Of a stretch of 64,000 nt of DNA, positions 37,301-46,118 are shown piece by piece. Position 1 is the stretch's first letter. The number at the start of each line of letters is the position of its first letter. The translations under genes were made by a program, and so were the position numbers. This stretch comes from Marinoscillum sp. (GTDB lineage Bacteria > Bacteroidota > Bacteroidia > Cytophagales > Cyclobacteriaceae): contig JAMWZA010000003.1 of the NCBI GenBank assembly GCA_024305105.1, positions 1-64,000 of the forward strand. The letters run 5' to 3'. The notes beneath the pieces were generated by a model. That model saw only the letters and a list, made by a program, of their open reading frames with translations. It did no database searches and was not told where the DNA came from.

Positions 37301-38363
37301 CCAAGATTGATTTGACCTGGTTTCCAATGACCTGGTCTTCAGATAGCCGCGATACTTCGTGATAGGTATAAAAGCTTCCTGTTCGATTAATTCTACTCAG
37401 CCCATTGGAAGTCACAAGCCAGATCACACCAGCCCGATCTTCAAAAACCTGCCAGATCACATTGTTTGCTATAGAGTATAGGAGTTTTGGATTGTGAAAT
37501 TTGACCTTCAGGTCACTGGTCTTAGGATTGTAAATATTAAGTCCGAAATCAGTACCTAACCATAAGTTGGATTCTTGGTCCTGATAGATACATTTGATCA
37601 CCTCATTGCTGAAGTTGGCTTTTATTTGAGAGACCGATCTATTCGCTAAGTCAACAGCGTAAAGCCCAACCTCAGTACCCACCCAAAGTTGATTGGAAGT
37701 AGGTTGAATATCAAGGACCAACAGGTTGTCAGGACCCTCATTGTCATTTCTTTTGAGCTCTATATGTTGAAAGTATTTTTCGTCTTCCCAAAGCACATTG
37801 AGGCCATCATAAGTACCAACCCAGAGATTGGATTGATTGTCTTCATAAATAGCTCGAATGGTGTTATGGCTGAGGTTGTGACTGGTTGATGTGAATTTGT
37901 TAAATGTAGAAGTGGAGACATTGTATTTGAACAAACCTGATCCTGTGCCCACCCAGAGATCATTGCCGGATTTATAAAGCGATCGCACTGCTACTTCTTC
38001 GCCCAGATCAATCCGAGTGACTTCAAAAGTTTTTAAGTCAAGTCTACACAAGCCATGCCAGGTGCCCACCCAAAGAAAATCTTGATCTGCGAGTAAAGTG
38101 CTGAGCTCATTGGATGGAAGACTGTTTTCTGATTCACCTTTCTTATAAACCTGAAACTTATAACCATCATAGCGAGCTAAGCCACTCCCAGTCCCTATCC
38201 AAATAAAATCATACGAATCTTGCTCAATACAAGCGATAATATTTGACGGCAGACCATCCCGGACGGAAAGGTTGGAGAAAAATGTTGCTGTACTTTGACC
38301 AGATATTCCAAACCAAAGGAATAAGGAAATCATGGAAAAAGTCAATTGAACGATTCTTGGCAT
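34344..38363 (-). CDS. hybrid two-component system regulator (HTCS) of the galactan locus
   Basis: This 1339-residue one-protein signalling system has a signal peptide (~1-22), a periplasmic propeller (~25-680), Y_Y_Y (~700-770) and a transmembrane helix near 780-800. The histidine kinase carries the phospho-acceptor His830 (ISHELRTP) and an ATPase domain with GVGIPKLDQERIFDRF and GIGLTLAAEYVELH. A receiver domain has Asp1137 (ISDIMMPVMDG), and an AraC-type helix-turn-helix lies at the C-terminus (~1235-1335). It faces the galactan susC gene across a 220-base promoter region, so it most probably senses galactan-derived oligosaccharide and activates that operon. It could in principle also act on the alginate side. 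Confidence 0.93.
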   Translation of the reverse strand: MPRIVQLTFSMISLFLWFGISGQSTATFFSNLSVRDGLPSNIIACIEQDSYDFIWIGTGSGLARYDGYKFQVYKKGESENSLPSNELSTLLADQDFLWVGTWHGLCRLDLKTFEVTRIDLGEEVAVRSLYKSGNDLWVGTGSGLFKYNVSTSTFNKFTSTSHNLSHNTIRAIYEDNQSNLWVGTYDGLNVLWEDEKYFQHIELKRNDNEGPDNLLVLDIQPTSNQLWVGTEVGLYAVDLANRSVSQIKANFSNEVIKCIYQDQESNLWLGTDFGLNIYNPKTSDLKVKFHNPKLLYSIANNVIWQVFEDRAGVIWLVTSNGLSRINRTGSFYTYHEVSRLSEDQVIGNQVKSILADDENTLWLGTQDGVIKMNPETSAKEIFDIKARGERQLLLNNVFALEKDHLGRIWIGTAGGINIWDNQRMHEITADKTNGLESNYIAQFVQSEAGQMWLSAWEGGLYQVNGDFDNPTDFKFEEVPDVTGISEKIAHGKQEVWMIEFDELYRIDLETKKKEHVPSFSETSGLQMIYSLYYDSNGDVWAGTVNGLLQYKPSSDETTFHKVITGSDVIIGSIIEDEVGNIWSTSNTSVHRLSPQEELTIFPLDKDLPLKSFYYGCATATPDGKLLFGGDNGYISIDPKKAQPNEFAPKVFITSILINNSTVEVGSKKEGVPLLTRDIAFTDAIELEYDQRSLTLEFSSLHYWQPTMNMYAYKLDGIDSEWKYVSGQKNFAVYSNLPAGTYEFEVRGSNNYGVMSTDTASLSIKIRPPLLLSRAFIISYMILAAFVTFLGLRFYSARVKLRNELKITRLQKEHAEELEQTKEQFFTNISHELRTPISLILPPIHEVQQKGQLDEQSMRLISLAEKNSVRLLKLVNQILDFNKLETETLQLHLSQVEMVRYCQEVFELFSDQAYRHQIDFRFNTSLETQFIWVDAEKLETILFNLLSNALKFTQAGGTICLSVAIEQSAFREGAFVLSVQDTGVGIPKLDQERIFDRFYQAKEGRKLDASSGIGLTLAAEYVELHHGEITVQSQVNKGTTFTVKLPLGKSHLPIESTNEDSINLKAIRSVYAHHEGQKAYQLDLDSDKTTILIVDDNQDVIDFIRTSLSSKYHFIIAENGQEGLDKAKNFAPELIISDIMMPVMDGLEFCRHIKSSPKTSHIMLILLTAKSLEQNKLEGVRHGADVYLTKPFEIPMLEAHIDNLINRKQELTNYFKSEFMTLQQEPEGDNNRDKKFLKKVMDLIEANISDPDFGVDAISKEIGMSSTHLYRKLKAQTGHSAQDIIKKYRIKKASLLLKNNEGNVSETMYKVGFSSASYFSKCFKAEFGMTPKEFQQRELN

Positions 38364-38583
38364 AGTGAGGTGAGCTGTTAGTTAATATTTCAAATAAAAC
38401 TCCTTAAATCATGAATCTTCTTATAATAATCTCTTTTTCGTGCTTGAATTGAGTGTTTTTCATGCCTATGTAGTATTTGTGCTAGTCTGTGTAAGATGGT
38501 TTTCCATAAATCAAATAGCGCTTATCTAGTTTTATCCCATCAAGTAAAACCAAAAAAGTGCAACAGTTACCAAATGATGGCTT

Positions 38584-41541
38584 ATGAAAAAGTATACTTT
38601 ATTGATTACCCTTTCTATAATTAGTTGCAGTTGGCTTTGGGCCCAGCGGCAAGTTACAGGAAAGGTTGTTTCTTCAGATGATGGATCATCCTTACCAGGA
38701 GTGACGATTTTGGAGAAAGGTACTACTAATGGTACGATTACAGACATGGATGGGAATTATTCCATCTCCGTTCCAGAAGATGGAGCGATTCTTACTTATT
38801 CATTTGTGGGGTATCAAACTCAGGATGTAGCGGTAGGAAGTAAATCCGTAATAGATATAACCCTGACACTTGATCTAACAGAGTTGAGTGAAATTGTGGT
38901 TATTGGATATGGAGAAGTAGAAAAAGAGGATCTGACAGGGGCGGTTGCCACGGTTAGTTCCAAAGACTTTAATAAAGGAGTATTATCTTCTCCTCAGGAT
39001 TTGCTCGTCGGTAGAGTGGCAGGGGTTTCGGTTACTTCCAATAGTGGAGCACCGGGAGCCGGAGCAACCATTAGAGTTCGTGGAGGCTCGTCATTGAGCG
39101 CAAATAATGACCCACTCATTGTTATCGATGGGTTCCCAATAGACAATACGAATGTTAGTGGGATATCTAACCCTCTTGCAACTATAAACCCCAACGATAT
39201 TGAAAGCTTCACTGTCTTGAAAGATGCTTCTGCAACTGCCATTTACGGTGCCAGAGCTTCGAACGGTGTAATTATCATCACCACCAAAAAAGGTCAAAGT
39301 GGTAAGCCTAAGTTCAACTATAATGGCCGGGTATCTGTAAGTCAACCCATCGAGTACGTGGATGTACTTAATGGAGACGAATATAGAGGTTTGGTGAATC
39401 AGCTATTTGATGATGGGTTTAGTGGAATTAATCAAGATGCAGTAGACCTCCTGGGGAGCGCCAATACCAATTGGCAGGAAGAGGTATTCAGAACATCAAT
39501 ATCACATGATCACAACATCAATGCTGCCGGTGCGGTGGCAGATATTCCATTTCGAGTTTCTTATGGATATACTGATCAGCAAGGGATATTGAAAACCACC
39601 AGTACAAAACGACACTCGTTTGCGGTAAACTTAAACCCATCGTTTTTTGACAACTCGTTAAAGGTAAATTTGAATGCCAAGCAGACGTTTGCCAATACCA
39701 ATTTTGGCGATCCGGGAGCGGTGGGAGCTGCTGTAGGTTATGATCCTTCTCAGCCTATTTACAGTGGCAATGATGAGTTTGGTGGTTTTTTTGCCTTTAC
39801 AGATGCTAACGGTCTTCCAATCACTTTCGTGAGCAACCCAGTCATGCTATTGGAACTTCGAAATAACGTGGCGGATGTCAATCGATTTATCGGTAATGTG
39901 CAGCTGGATTACACGCTTCCGTTCTTTGAGGATCTGAGTGCTAACTTAAATGTAGGATTAGATAAGTCCTCCACCGATGGGATAGACGATGTACTGCCCG
40001 GAGCGACCTGGACCTATAGGGACTATACGGGAGGAAATGGGCGCCTAATTGATTATACAGCAAATAATTCTTCAGAACTACTGGATTTTTATTTGGCTTA
40101 CGACAAGGAGGTTGGAGTACATAACATCCAATTTACCACAGGATACTCGTGGCAACACTTCTACCGAGAAGGGTCCACATTTGACCGCAATGGTGATGAG
40201 ACTCAAGTAAGACAGGATTCAGAGTTCAAGAATGAGAATTATTTGATCTCATTTTTTGGTAGACTGAATTATGTATTAGCAGACAAGTACTTGCTTACCG
40301 CAACTGTCAGGAATGATGGATCTTCACGATTCACTGGCGATAATCAATGGGGTGTATTCCCTTCCTTGGCTCTCGGGTGGAAGTTAAGTGAAGAGTCGTT
40401 TTTAGCAAATAGTACGTTTGTCTCAAACTTAAAACTACGAGCGGGATATGGAGTAACTGGTCAGCAAGATGTAACCAACAATCAGTATCCGGCATTACCT
40501 GTGTATAGAGAATCTATTGGAGGAGCATCTTATCAGTTTGGTGATCAATTCATCAATACGTTACGCCCAGATCCATATGATGCCAATATCAAATGGGAGG
40601 AAACGACAACTTATAACGTTGGTCTGGATTTCGGTTTTCTCAAGGAGCGAATTTATGGATCTATCGAGGTGTATCAACGCAATACAGAAGATCTAATCAG
40701 TAGAATTCCAGTAGCTGGTGGTAGCAATTTTTCTAATTTCCTAGTTACAAATGTTGGTAACATGGAAAATAAGGGGTTTGAGGTGACACTTTCAGGTGTA
40801 CCGGTTTCTACCCGAGATTTCACCTGGAATGCTGGAGTGAATATTACTCGAAACATTAATGAGATTACTAAACTGACCAAAACCGATGATCCTGACTACC
40901 AGGGTGTAGCAGTAGGAGGTATAAGTGGTGGCGTTGGTAACAACATCCAGATTCACACGGTAGGTTACCCAGCCAATTCCTTCTATGTTTTCCAGCAAGT
41001 ATATGGAAATAGTGGCGCCCCTATTGAAGGTTTGTATGTAAACAGAACCGGAGAAAACGGTGAAGTGATCAGTGATGAATTGAATAAGTACCATTACCAA
41101 AACCCTGCCCCTGAAATGTTAATCGGCGTGAACTCAAGGGTGAATTATAAGGATTTTGACTTTTCCTTTTCAGGTAGATTAAGCCTCAATAACTATGTGT
41201 ACAATAACATTCAGTCCGGAGCTACGCTTGGGGGGTTGTACGTAAGCACTGGTTACTTCTCTAACATTCCGTCGGCAGCAGCGGATCGTGGGTTTGCCAA
41301 CCCACAGTATTGGTCGGATATGTTCGTTGAGAATGCTTCGTTCTTTAAAATGGATAACATCAGTCTGGGATATACATTTAGCAACCTGGGGCCTGTAGAG
41401 GCTCGAGTAAGCGCTACAGTACAAAACGCCTTCATCGTAACAAATTATTCTGGATTAGATCCTGAGGTCAATGGTGGCATAGATAATAACATCTATCCAA
41501 GACCGAGAAATTTCCTTTTAGGTCTAAACCTCAATTTCTAA
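38584..41541 (+). CDS. SusC-like TonB-dependent receptor (galactan oligomers)
   Basis: This 985-residue outer membrane importer has a signal peptide ending near LWAQ, a carboxypeptidase-regulatory-like domain (TGKVVSSDDGSSLPGV, ~22-100), the block LSEIVVIGYGEVEKEDLTG, a plug with DASATAIYGARASNGVI, and a barrel ending in GLNLNF. It is the first gene of the galactan operon, divergent from the HTCS. The galactan specificity comes from the following GH53 and GH2 genes. Confidence 0.93.
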   Translation: MKKYTLLITLSIISCSWLWAQRQVTGKVVSSDDGSSLPGVTILEKGTTNGTITDMDGNYSISVPEDGAILTYSFVGYQTQDVAVGSKSVIDITLTLDLTELSEIVVIGYGEVEKEDLTGAVATVSSKDFNKGVLSSPQDLLVGRVAGVSVTSNSGAPGAGATIRVRGGSSLSANNDPLIVIDGFPIDNTNVSGISNPLATINPNDIESFTVLKDASATAIYGARASNGVIIITTKKGQSGKPKFNYNGRVSVSQPIEYVDVLNGDEYRGLVNQLFDDGFSGINQDAVDLLGSANTNWQEEVFRTSISHDHNINAAGAVADIPFRVSYGYTDQQGILKTTSTKRHSFAVNLNPSFFDNSLKVNLNAKQTFANTNFGDPGAVGAAVGYDPSQPIYSGNDEFGGFFAFTDANGLPITFVSNPVMLLELRNNVADVNRFIGNVQLDYTLPFFEDLSANLNVGLDKSSTDGIDDVLPGATWTYRDYTGGNGRLIDYTANNSSELLDFYLAYDKEVGVHNIQFTTGYSWQHFYREGSTFDRNGDETQVRQDSEFKNENYLISFFGRLNYVLADKYLLTATVRNDGSSRFTGDNQWGVFPSLALGWKLSEESFLANSTFVSNLKLRAGYGVTGQQDVTNNQYPALPVYRESIGGASYQFGDQFINTLRPDPYDANIKWEETTTYNVGLDFGFLKERIYGSIEVYQRNTEDLISRIPVAGGSNFSNFLVTNVGNMENKGFEVTLSGVPVSTRDFTWNAGVNITRNINEITKLTKTDDPDYQGVAVGGISGGVGNNIQIHTVGYPANSFYVFQQVYGNSGAPIEGLYVNRTGENGEVISDELNKYHYQNPAPEMLIGVNSRVNYKDFDFSFSGRLSLNNYVYNNIQSGATLGGLYVSTGYFSNIPSAAADRGFANPQYWSDMFVENASFFKMDNISLGYTFSNLGPVEARVSATVQNAFIVTNYSGLDPEVNGGIDNNIYPRPRNFLLGLNLNF

Positions 41542-41560
41542 ACTCAAAGTGAAAAGAATC

Positions 41561-43114
41561 ATGAAAAAATATTTGATACAAATCGTAATGATCTTCACGC
41601 TTATTTCAATATCCGGTTGCTTGGGTGATCTGGATGTGGAGCCAATAGATCCAAACCTCATTACTACGGCTAATGTGTACGAGACTACCGAGGATTATAA
41701 AAAAGGCCTGGCCAAGCTTTATGCCACGTTTGCTTTGAGCGGACAGCAAGGTCCGGCAGGTCAGCCAGATATTGAAGGAATTGATGAAGGATTTGGCAAC
41801 TACTTACGTCAATACTGGAACTGTCAGGAGTTGACCACTGATGAAGCGGTATTGTCCTGGAACGATGCCACTATAAAAGACTTTCACTGGCACACCTGGA
41901 CAGCCACAGATGTTTTTATCGGGGCGATGTACTCTAGAATTATGTATTCTGTTGCCTTGTGTAATGAATTTATCAGAGCTACTGAAGGGAACGAAGATCC
42001 TGATATAAGTACGTTCCATGCTGAAGCTAGATTCTTGAGAGCATTGGCTTATTACCATGCGATTGATATGTTTGGTAATCCGTCTTTTGTGGATGAAGCC
42101 GATTTACCTGGGGCATTTTTCCCTGAGCAAATTGAGCGTGCAGACTTGTTCACATACATTGAATCAGAATTAATTGATATAGAAGGCGATCTCGGTGATC
42201 CACAGTTCGAATATGGCAGAGCTGATAAAGCTGCTGGATGGATGGTACTTGCCAAGCTCTATTTAAATGCAGAGGTGTATATCGGCGAACCAAAATATTC
42301 CGAGAGTATCGCCGTGTTGGACAAGATCAACAATTCGGCTTACAGCCTGTCTTCAGACTATATGCACAACTTTGTAGCAGATAATCATACCAGTCCTGAA
42401 ATGATTCTACCAATCACCTATGATGGGATCAATACTCAGACATATGGAGGTATGGTCTATTTGCTACATGCACAAATAGGGGGCTCTATGCCTACTTATG
42501 ATCTAATGGGAACTGGTGAAGCCTGGGCAGGTTTGAGAACTACTTCTGCCCTGGTCAATAAGTTTGATCAGAATAATGACGGCCGGGCTTTGTTCTGGAC
42601 AGAGGGTCAGTCGCTTGAGATCAATGATATAGGATTATTCACAGATGGATATGCCATCACCAAATTCAGAAACCGCAAGTTAGATGGCACACCTTCTGAT
42701 TCTGACCAGCCTGTAATGGTGGATACCGACTGGCCCATGTTTCGACTGGCCGATGCCTATCTGATGTATGCCGAAGCTGTAGTCAGGGGTGGCTCTGGAG
42801 GATCCAGAGTTCAGGCACTTACTTATGTCAATGCGTTGAGAGAACGCGCGTATGGAAGCACAACAGGTAACATCACTGACGGACAGCTTACCCTTGATTT
42901 CTTGTTAGATGAAAGAGCTCGCGAGTTGTTTTGGGAAGGACACCGAAGAACTGATTTGATCCGCTTTGGTGTATTTACTGGAGGAGACTACTTATGGCCA
43001 TGGAAAGGCAACGTACAGGAGGGAGCTCCATCTGCTGCACATCGAGATTTGTTCCCAATTCCTTCTGCAGAGATTGGAGCAAATCCCAACTTAGAACAAA
43101 ACCCTGAATATTGA
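41561..43114 (+). CDS. SusD/RagB-family glycan-binding lipoprotein (galactan)
   Basis: The ATG at 41561 is preferred to a GTG at 41549 and gives the lipoprotein signal MKKYLIQIVMIFTLISISGC. SusD features include EARFLRALAYYHAIDMFGNP, LYLNAEVY, MYAEAVVRGG, LDERARELFWEGHRRTDLIRFG and LFPIPSAEIGANPNLEQNP at the end. It starts 19 bases after its SusC partner. Confidence 0.93.
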   Translation: MKKYLIQIVMIFTLISISGCLGDLDVEPIDPNLITTANVYETTEDYKKGLAKLYATFALSGQQGPAGQPDIEGIDEGFGNYLRQYWNCQELTTDEAVLSWNDATIKDFHWHTWTATDVFIGAMYSRIMYSVALCNEFIRATEGNEDPDISTFHAEARFLRALAYYHAIDMFGNPSFVDEADLPGAFFPEQIERADLFTYIESELIDIEGDLGDPQFEYGRADKAAGWMVLAKLYLNAEVYIGEPKYSESIAVLDKINNSAYSLSSDYMHNFVADNHTSPEMILPITYDGINTQTYGGMVYLLHAQIGGSMPTYDLMGTGEAWAGLRTTSALVNKFDQNNDGRALFWTEGQSLEINDIGLFTDGYAITKFRNRKLDGTPSDSDQPVMVDTDWPMFRLADAYLMYAEAVVRGGSGGSRVQALTYVNALRERAYGSTTGNITDGQLTLDFLLDERARELFWEGHRRTDLIRFGVFTGGDYLWPWKGNVQEGAPSAAHRDLFPIPSAEIGANPNLEQNPEY

Positions 43115-43132
43115 TATTAACCTGAAATTGAT

Positions 43133-44854
43133 ATGAGACTATTAAATTATATAAGAACGACAGTCTTCTTGGTGGTGTTATCCATCATTGGAATATCCTG
43201 CGAAGAGGATATGGAGAAAGTCATGCTGAGTGATGAGATTGTATCAAATACACTGGCATCACCTTCTGACAGCTATACCTTCACCTTTGAAAGCAGGACG
43301 GAAGTGTTCCATGAATTTACCTGGAATGCACCTGACTTTGGTTTTGAGGCGTCGATTACTTATACGCTTCAGATGGATAGTGCAGATGGGGACTTTTCTT
43401 CTCCCGTAAGTTTGGTAACGACACAAGATCTGTCAGCCTCCCCATTAATAGGTGTAGTAAATAACACGCTTTTGGGCATGGGCTATGAACCGGATGTTGA
43501 TGCGAGTGTAAAATTTAGAGTGCGATCTGTTGTAGGAACTGGAGTAGATCCGATTTATTCCAATGTAGTAACAACAATTGTCACTCCATACCTGGCTGTA
43601 TTTCCACCTATTTTCATTGTTGGAGATGCACAGAATTGGGACCTGGGAGCAGCACTGGAATTAAGTAGTACGGGACCTGGTACCTATGAGGCTGTCGGTT
43701 CTTTTGTGGAAGGTGGTAAATTTCGAATGTTCGCTACCCCATCCTGGGATGCTGAGCAATGGGGGTGGAGTTTCTTTGAAGGAGGTTCAGTGCCAGATAA
43801 TGTAATAAGCGGAGAAGACGATGATTCCAATTTTCTGTTTGAAGGTGCGTCTGGCGTGTATAAAATCGCCATCAATCTTAACACCAAAACCATTTCTTTG
43901 GAAGAGAGCGAGTTGCCTACTTTATTCCTCGTTGGTGATGGACAAGGATGGGATTTGCAGCAAGCAGCACCATTGACTTACCTTGGAGGAGGGATGTATG
44001 AAGGGTCGGCCATACTTCAAAAGGATGGATACTTTAGACTGTTTGAGAAGGCTGATTGGAATGCTACACAGTATGGTGGAAGTTATTTTGCTGATGGCAG
44101 TGTCCCAGAGATGTTCACTTCGGCTGGAGATGGTGATGACAACTTCATTTTTACAGGAGAAACAGCTGAGTATTTGGTCACAGTAGATTTGGACGATTTG
44201 ATTATCACAGCAGAGGTAGCAGCAGCTTATCCATCTGCACTTTACCTGGTGGGAGATGATCAGGGCTGGAGCTTTGCCAATTCCCCAACATTCACTGATT
44301 TAGGAGGCGGCTCGTTTGAAGCTACTGCTGATTTTACCAATGGTGCTACATTCCGTTTCTTTGAGGAGGTAGATAACTGGTCCGATGCCTATGGGTATGA
44401 TTTCTTTGCTGATGGCACTATAGATGATGACTTGGGAGCAGTTGGAGATGCAGATGCTAATTTTGTCTTCAACGCAACGGCTGGAACTTACACGATCACC
44501 GTGTCTTTTAGCGAAAGAACCATTTCAGTAGAGCCGTATTCAGCATTTCCCGCATCGCTCTACATGGTGGGAGATGATCAGGGCTGGAGTTTTGCCAATT
44601 CCCCAACATTTACGGACATGGGAAGTGGAGTGTTTGAAGCTACAGCTGTCACATTTACCAATGGGTCTACTTTCCGCTTTTTCGAGGAAGTCGATAATTG
44701 GACAGATGCATATGGTGCAGGTTACTTTACCGGAGGCCTCACTGGAGATATTGTAGCCACTGGAGACGGTGATGACAACATCACCTTCAATGGCGCAGAT
44801 GGAAGCCTCAAAGTGACGGTGGATTTTAAAAACAAGACGATTGTAGTAGAATAA
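43133..44854 (+). CDS. SusE/SusF-like surface glycan-binding protein with four repeats
   Basis: This 573-residue surface protein has a lipobox-like N-terminus (IIGISCEED) and an N-terminal SusE-type Ig domain (~30-150). Four tandem carbohydrate-binding repeats follow, starting near residues 157, 261, 366 and 471, a spacing of almost exactly 105. Each opens with a [VGD]-x-QGW motif and has an FRxFExxDNW-like aromatic block. Repeats 3 and 4 are nearly identical in places, even at DNA level, which suggests a recent internal duplication. It probably binds galactan chains for the SusCD pair. Confidence 0.87.
   Translation: MRLLNYIRTTVFLVVLSIIGISCEEDMEKVMLSDEIVSNTLASPSDSYTFTFESRTEVFHEFTWNAPDFGFEASITYTLQMDSADGDFSSPVSLVTTQDLSASPLIGVVNNTLLGMGYEPDVDASVKFRVRSVVGTGVDPIYSNVVTTIVTPYLAVFPPIFIVGDAQNWDLGAALELSSTGPGTYEAVGSFVEGGKFRMFATPSWDAEQWGWSFFEGGSVPDNVISGEDDDSNFLFEGASGVYKIAINLNTKTISLEESELPTLFLVGDGQGWDLQQAAPLTYLGGGMYEGSAILQKDGYFRLFEKADWNATQYGGSYFADGSVPEMFTSAGDGDDNFIFTGETAEYLVTVDLDDLIITAEVAAAYPSALYLVGDDQGWSFANSPTFTDLGGGSFEATADFTNGATFRFFEEVDNWSDAYGYDFFADGTIDDDLGAVGDADANFVFNATAGTYTITVSFSERTISVEPYSAFPASLYMVGDDQGWSFANSPTFTDMGSGVFEATAVTFTNGSTFRFFEEVDNWTDAYGAGYFTGGLTGDIVATGDGDDNITFNGADGSLKVTVDFKNKTIVVE
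43603..44854 (+). repeat. four tandem ~315-bp repeats in the SusE/F-like gene
   Basis: Units begin near 43603, 43915, 44230 and 44545. The last two share long identical DNA stretches, for example GGGAGATGATCAGGGCTGGA in both. Confidence 0.8.
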
Positions 44855-44866
44855 GATTGATTTCAC

Positions 44867-44900
44867 GAAGACTCGAAATACCCTCGGGTCTTCTAATTTA
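44867..44900 (+). terminator. weak hairpin between the SusE/F-like and GH53 genes
   Basis: GAAGACTCGA pairs with TCGGGTCTTC with one mismatch (44867-44893), followed by TAATTTAC. The poor T tract suggests attenuation rather than full stop. Confidence 0.45.
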
Positions 44901-44909
44901 CATTAACGG

Positions 44910-46118
44910 ATGACTCATAAATTTATGCTAACCTCGCTCTTTTTATCATTGCTTTGGTTAATCGGTTGTACTACGGATGAAGGTCGGAGAGGTGTTGATC
45001 CCGAACCAGACGATGATGAAGTAGTAACCGTAGAGAAGTTTTACTTTGGAGCGGATCTCTCTTATGTCAATCAGATATTGGATCATGGTGGAGTTTACTT
45101 TGATGATGGGGAGCAAGCTTCACCCTATCAGATTTTTGCTGAACATGGAGCCAACCTGGCGAGATTCAGACTTTGGCACAATCCCGTATGGACTCGGGAA
45201 GTATATGAAAATGGTACACAGTTGTATAATGACCTGCTGGATGTAGAAAAATCAATACACCTGTCTAAGGAACAGGGAATGGATGTACTATTGGATTTTC
45301 ACTATTCGGATGACTGGGCAGATCCCGGGAAGCAATTTGTACCAGAGGCCTGGGAGGAGATTACGGATATAGATGTGTTGGCAGACTCAGTTTATAACTA
45401 CACCTATGCAGTGTTGAGCTACCTCAACGACAAGGACCTCATGCCAGAAATGGTACAAATCGGAAATGAGACCAATTGCGGAATGATGCGATCCGGAGGG
45501 AATACCGATTTTCCAGAAATGGATGTTTGTGAGTCCGGTTGGAATAACATGGGAATAGTAGTGAAAGCGGCAATCAGAGCAGTGAATGAAGTAGCTGAAA
45601 CTTCGACAGTTGACACAAAAATTGCTTTTCATGTGGCGGACCCTGTGAATGTAGAGTGGTGGTTTGAAGAAATGCTGAAGCAGACCACAGAATTCGATTT
45701 TATTGGAATCTCCTATTATCCGTTATGGCATACAGGTGTCCAATTTCATCAATTAGAAGATCGTATAAGCGGATTTAGCGAGCGTTTTGGTAAAGAGATT
45801 ATCCTATTAGAAACGGCTTATCCATGGACCACAGATGGTGCAGATAATTACAACAATCTGTTTGGTGGTGAAACGCCTGTATCTGGGTATCCCTACACTG
45901 TGGAGGGACAAACCAACTTCATGGTGGATTTAACCCAGGCGCTAAAAAATGCCGGAGCTTCAGGAGTAGTTTACTGGGAGCCAGCTTGGATTACCTCAGA
46001 GATGAGGGATCAGTGGGGAACTGGGTCCAGTTGGGAGAATAGCGCATTTTTTGATTTTGAAGGAAATACACAGAGCAGTATTGACTTCATGACATATGAT
46101 TACACGACCAATGATTAA
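44910..46118 (+). CDS. GH53 endo-beta-1,4-galactanase, lipoprotein
   Basis: This 402-residue surface or periplasmic enzyme cuts beta-1,4-galactan. It has a lipobox (LWLIGCTTD) and an acidic linker (PEPDDDE), then a GH53 barrel from ~42 (FYFGADLSYVNQI). The catalytic acid/base is Glu187 (VQIGNETNCG) and the nucleophile Glu301 (IILLETAYPW). The LARFRLWHNP and LDFHYSDDWADPGKQ blocks are typical of GH53. Its stop overlaps the next gene by 8 bases, so the two are translationally coupled. Confidence 0.93.
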   Translation: MTHKFMLTSLFLSLLWLIGCTTDEGRRGVDPEPDDDEVVTVEKFYFGADLSYVNQILDHGGVYFDDGEQASPYQIFAEHGANLARFRLWHNPVWTREVYENGTQLYNDLLDVEKSIHLSKEQGMDVLLDFHYSDDWADPGKQFVPEAWEEITDIDVLADSVYNYTYAVLSYLNDKDLMPEMVQIGNETNCGMMRSGGNTDFPEMDVCESGWNNMGIVVKAAIRAVNEVAETSTVDTKIAFHVADPVNVEWWFEEMLKQTTEFDFIGISYYPLWHTGVQFHQLEDRISGFSERFGKEIILLETAYPWTTDGADNYNNLFGGETPVSGYPYTVEGQTNFMVDLTQALKNAGASGVVYWEPAWITSEMRDQWGTGSSWENSAFFDFEGNTQSSIDFMTYDYTTND

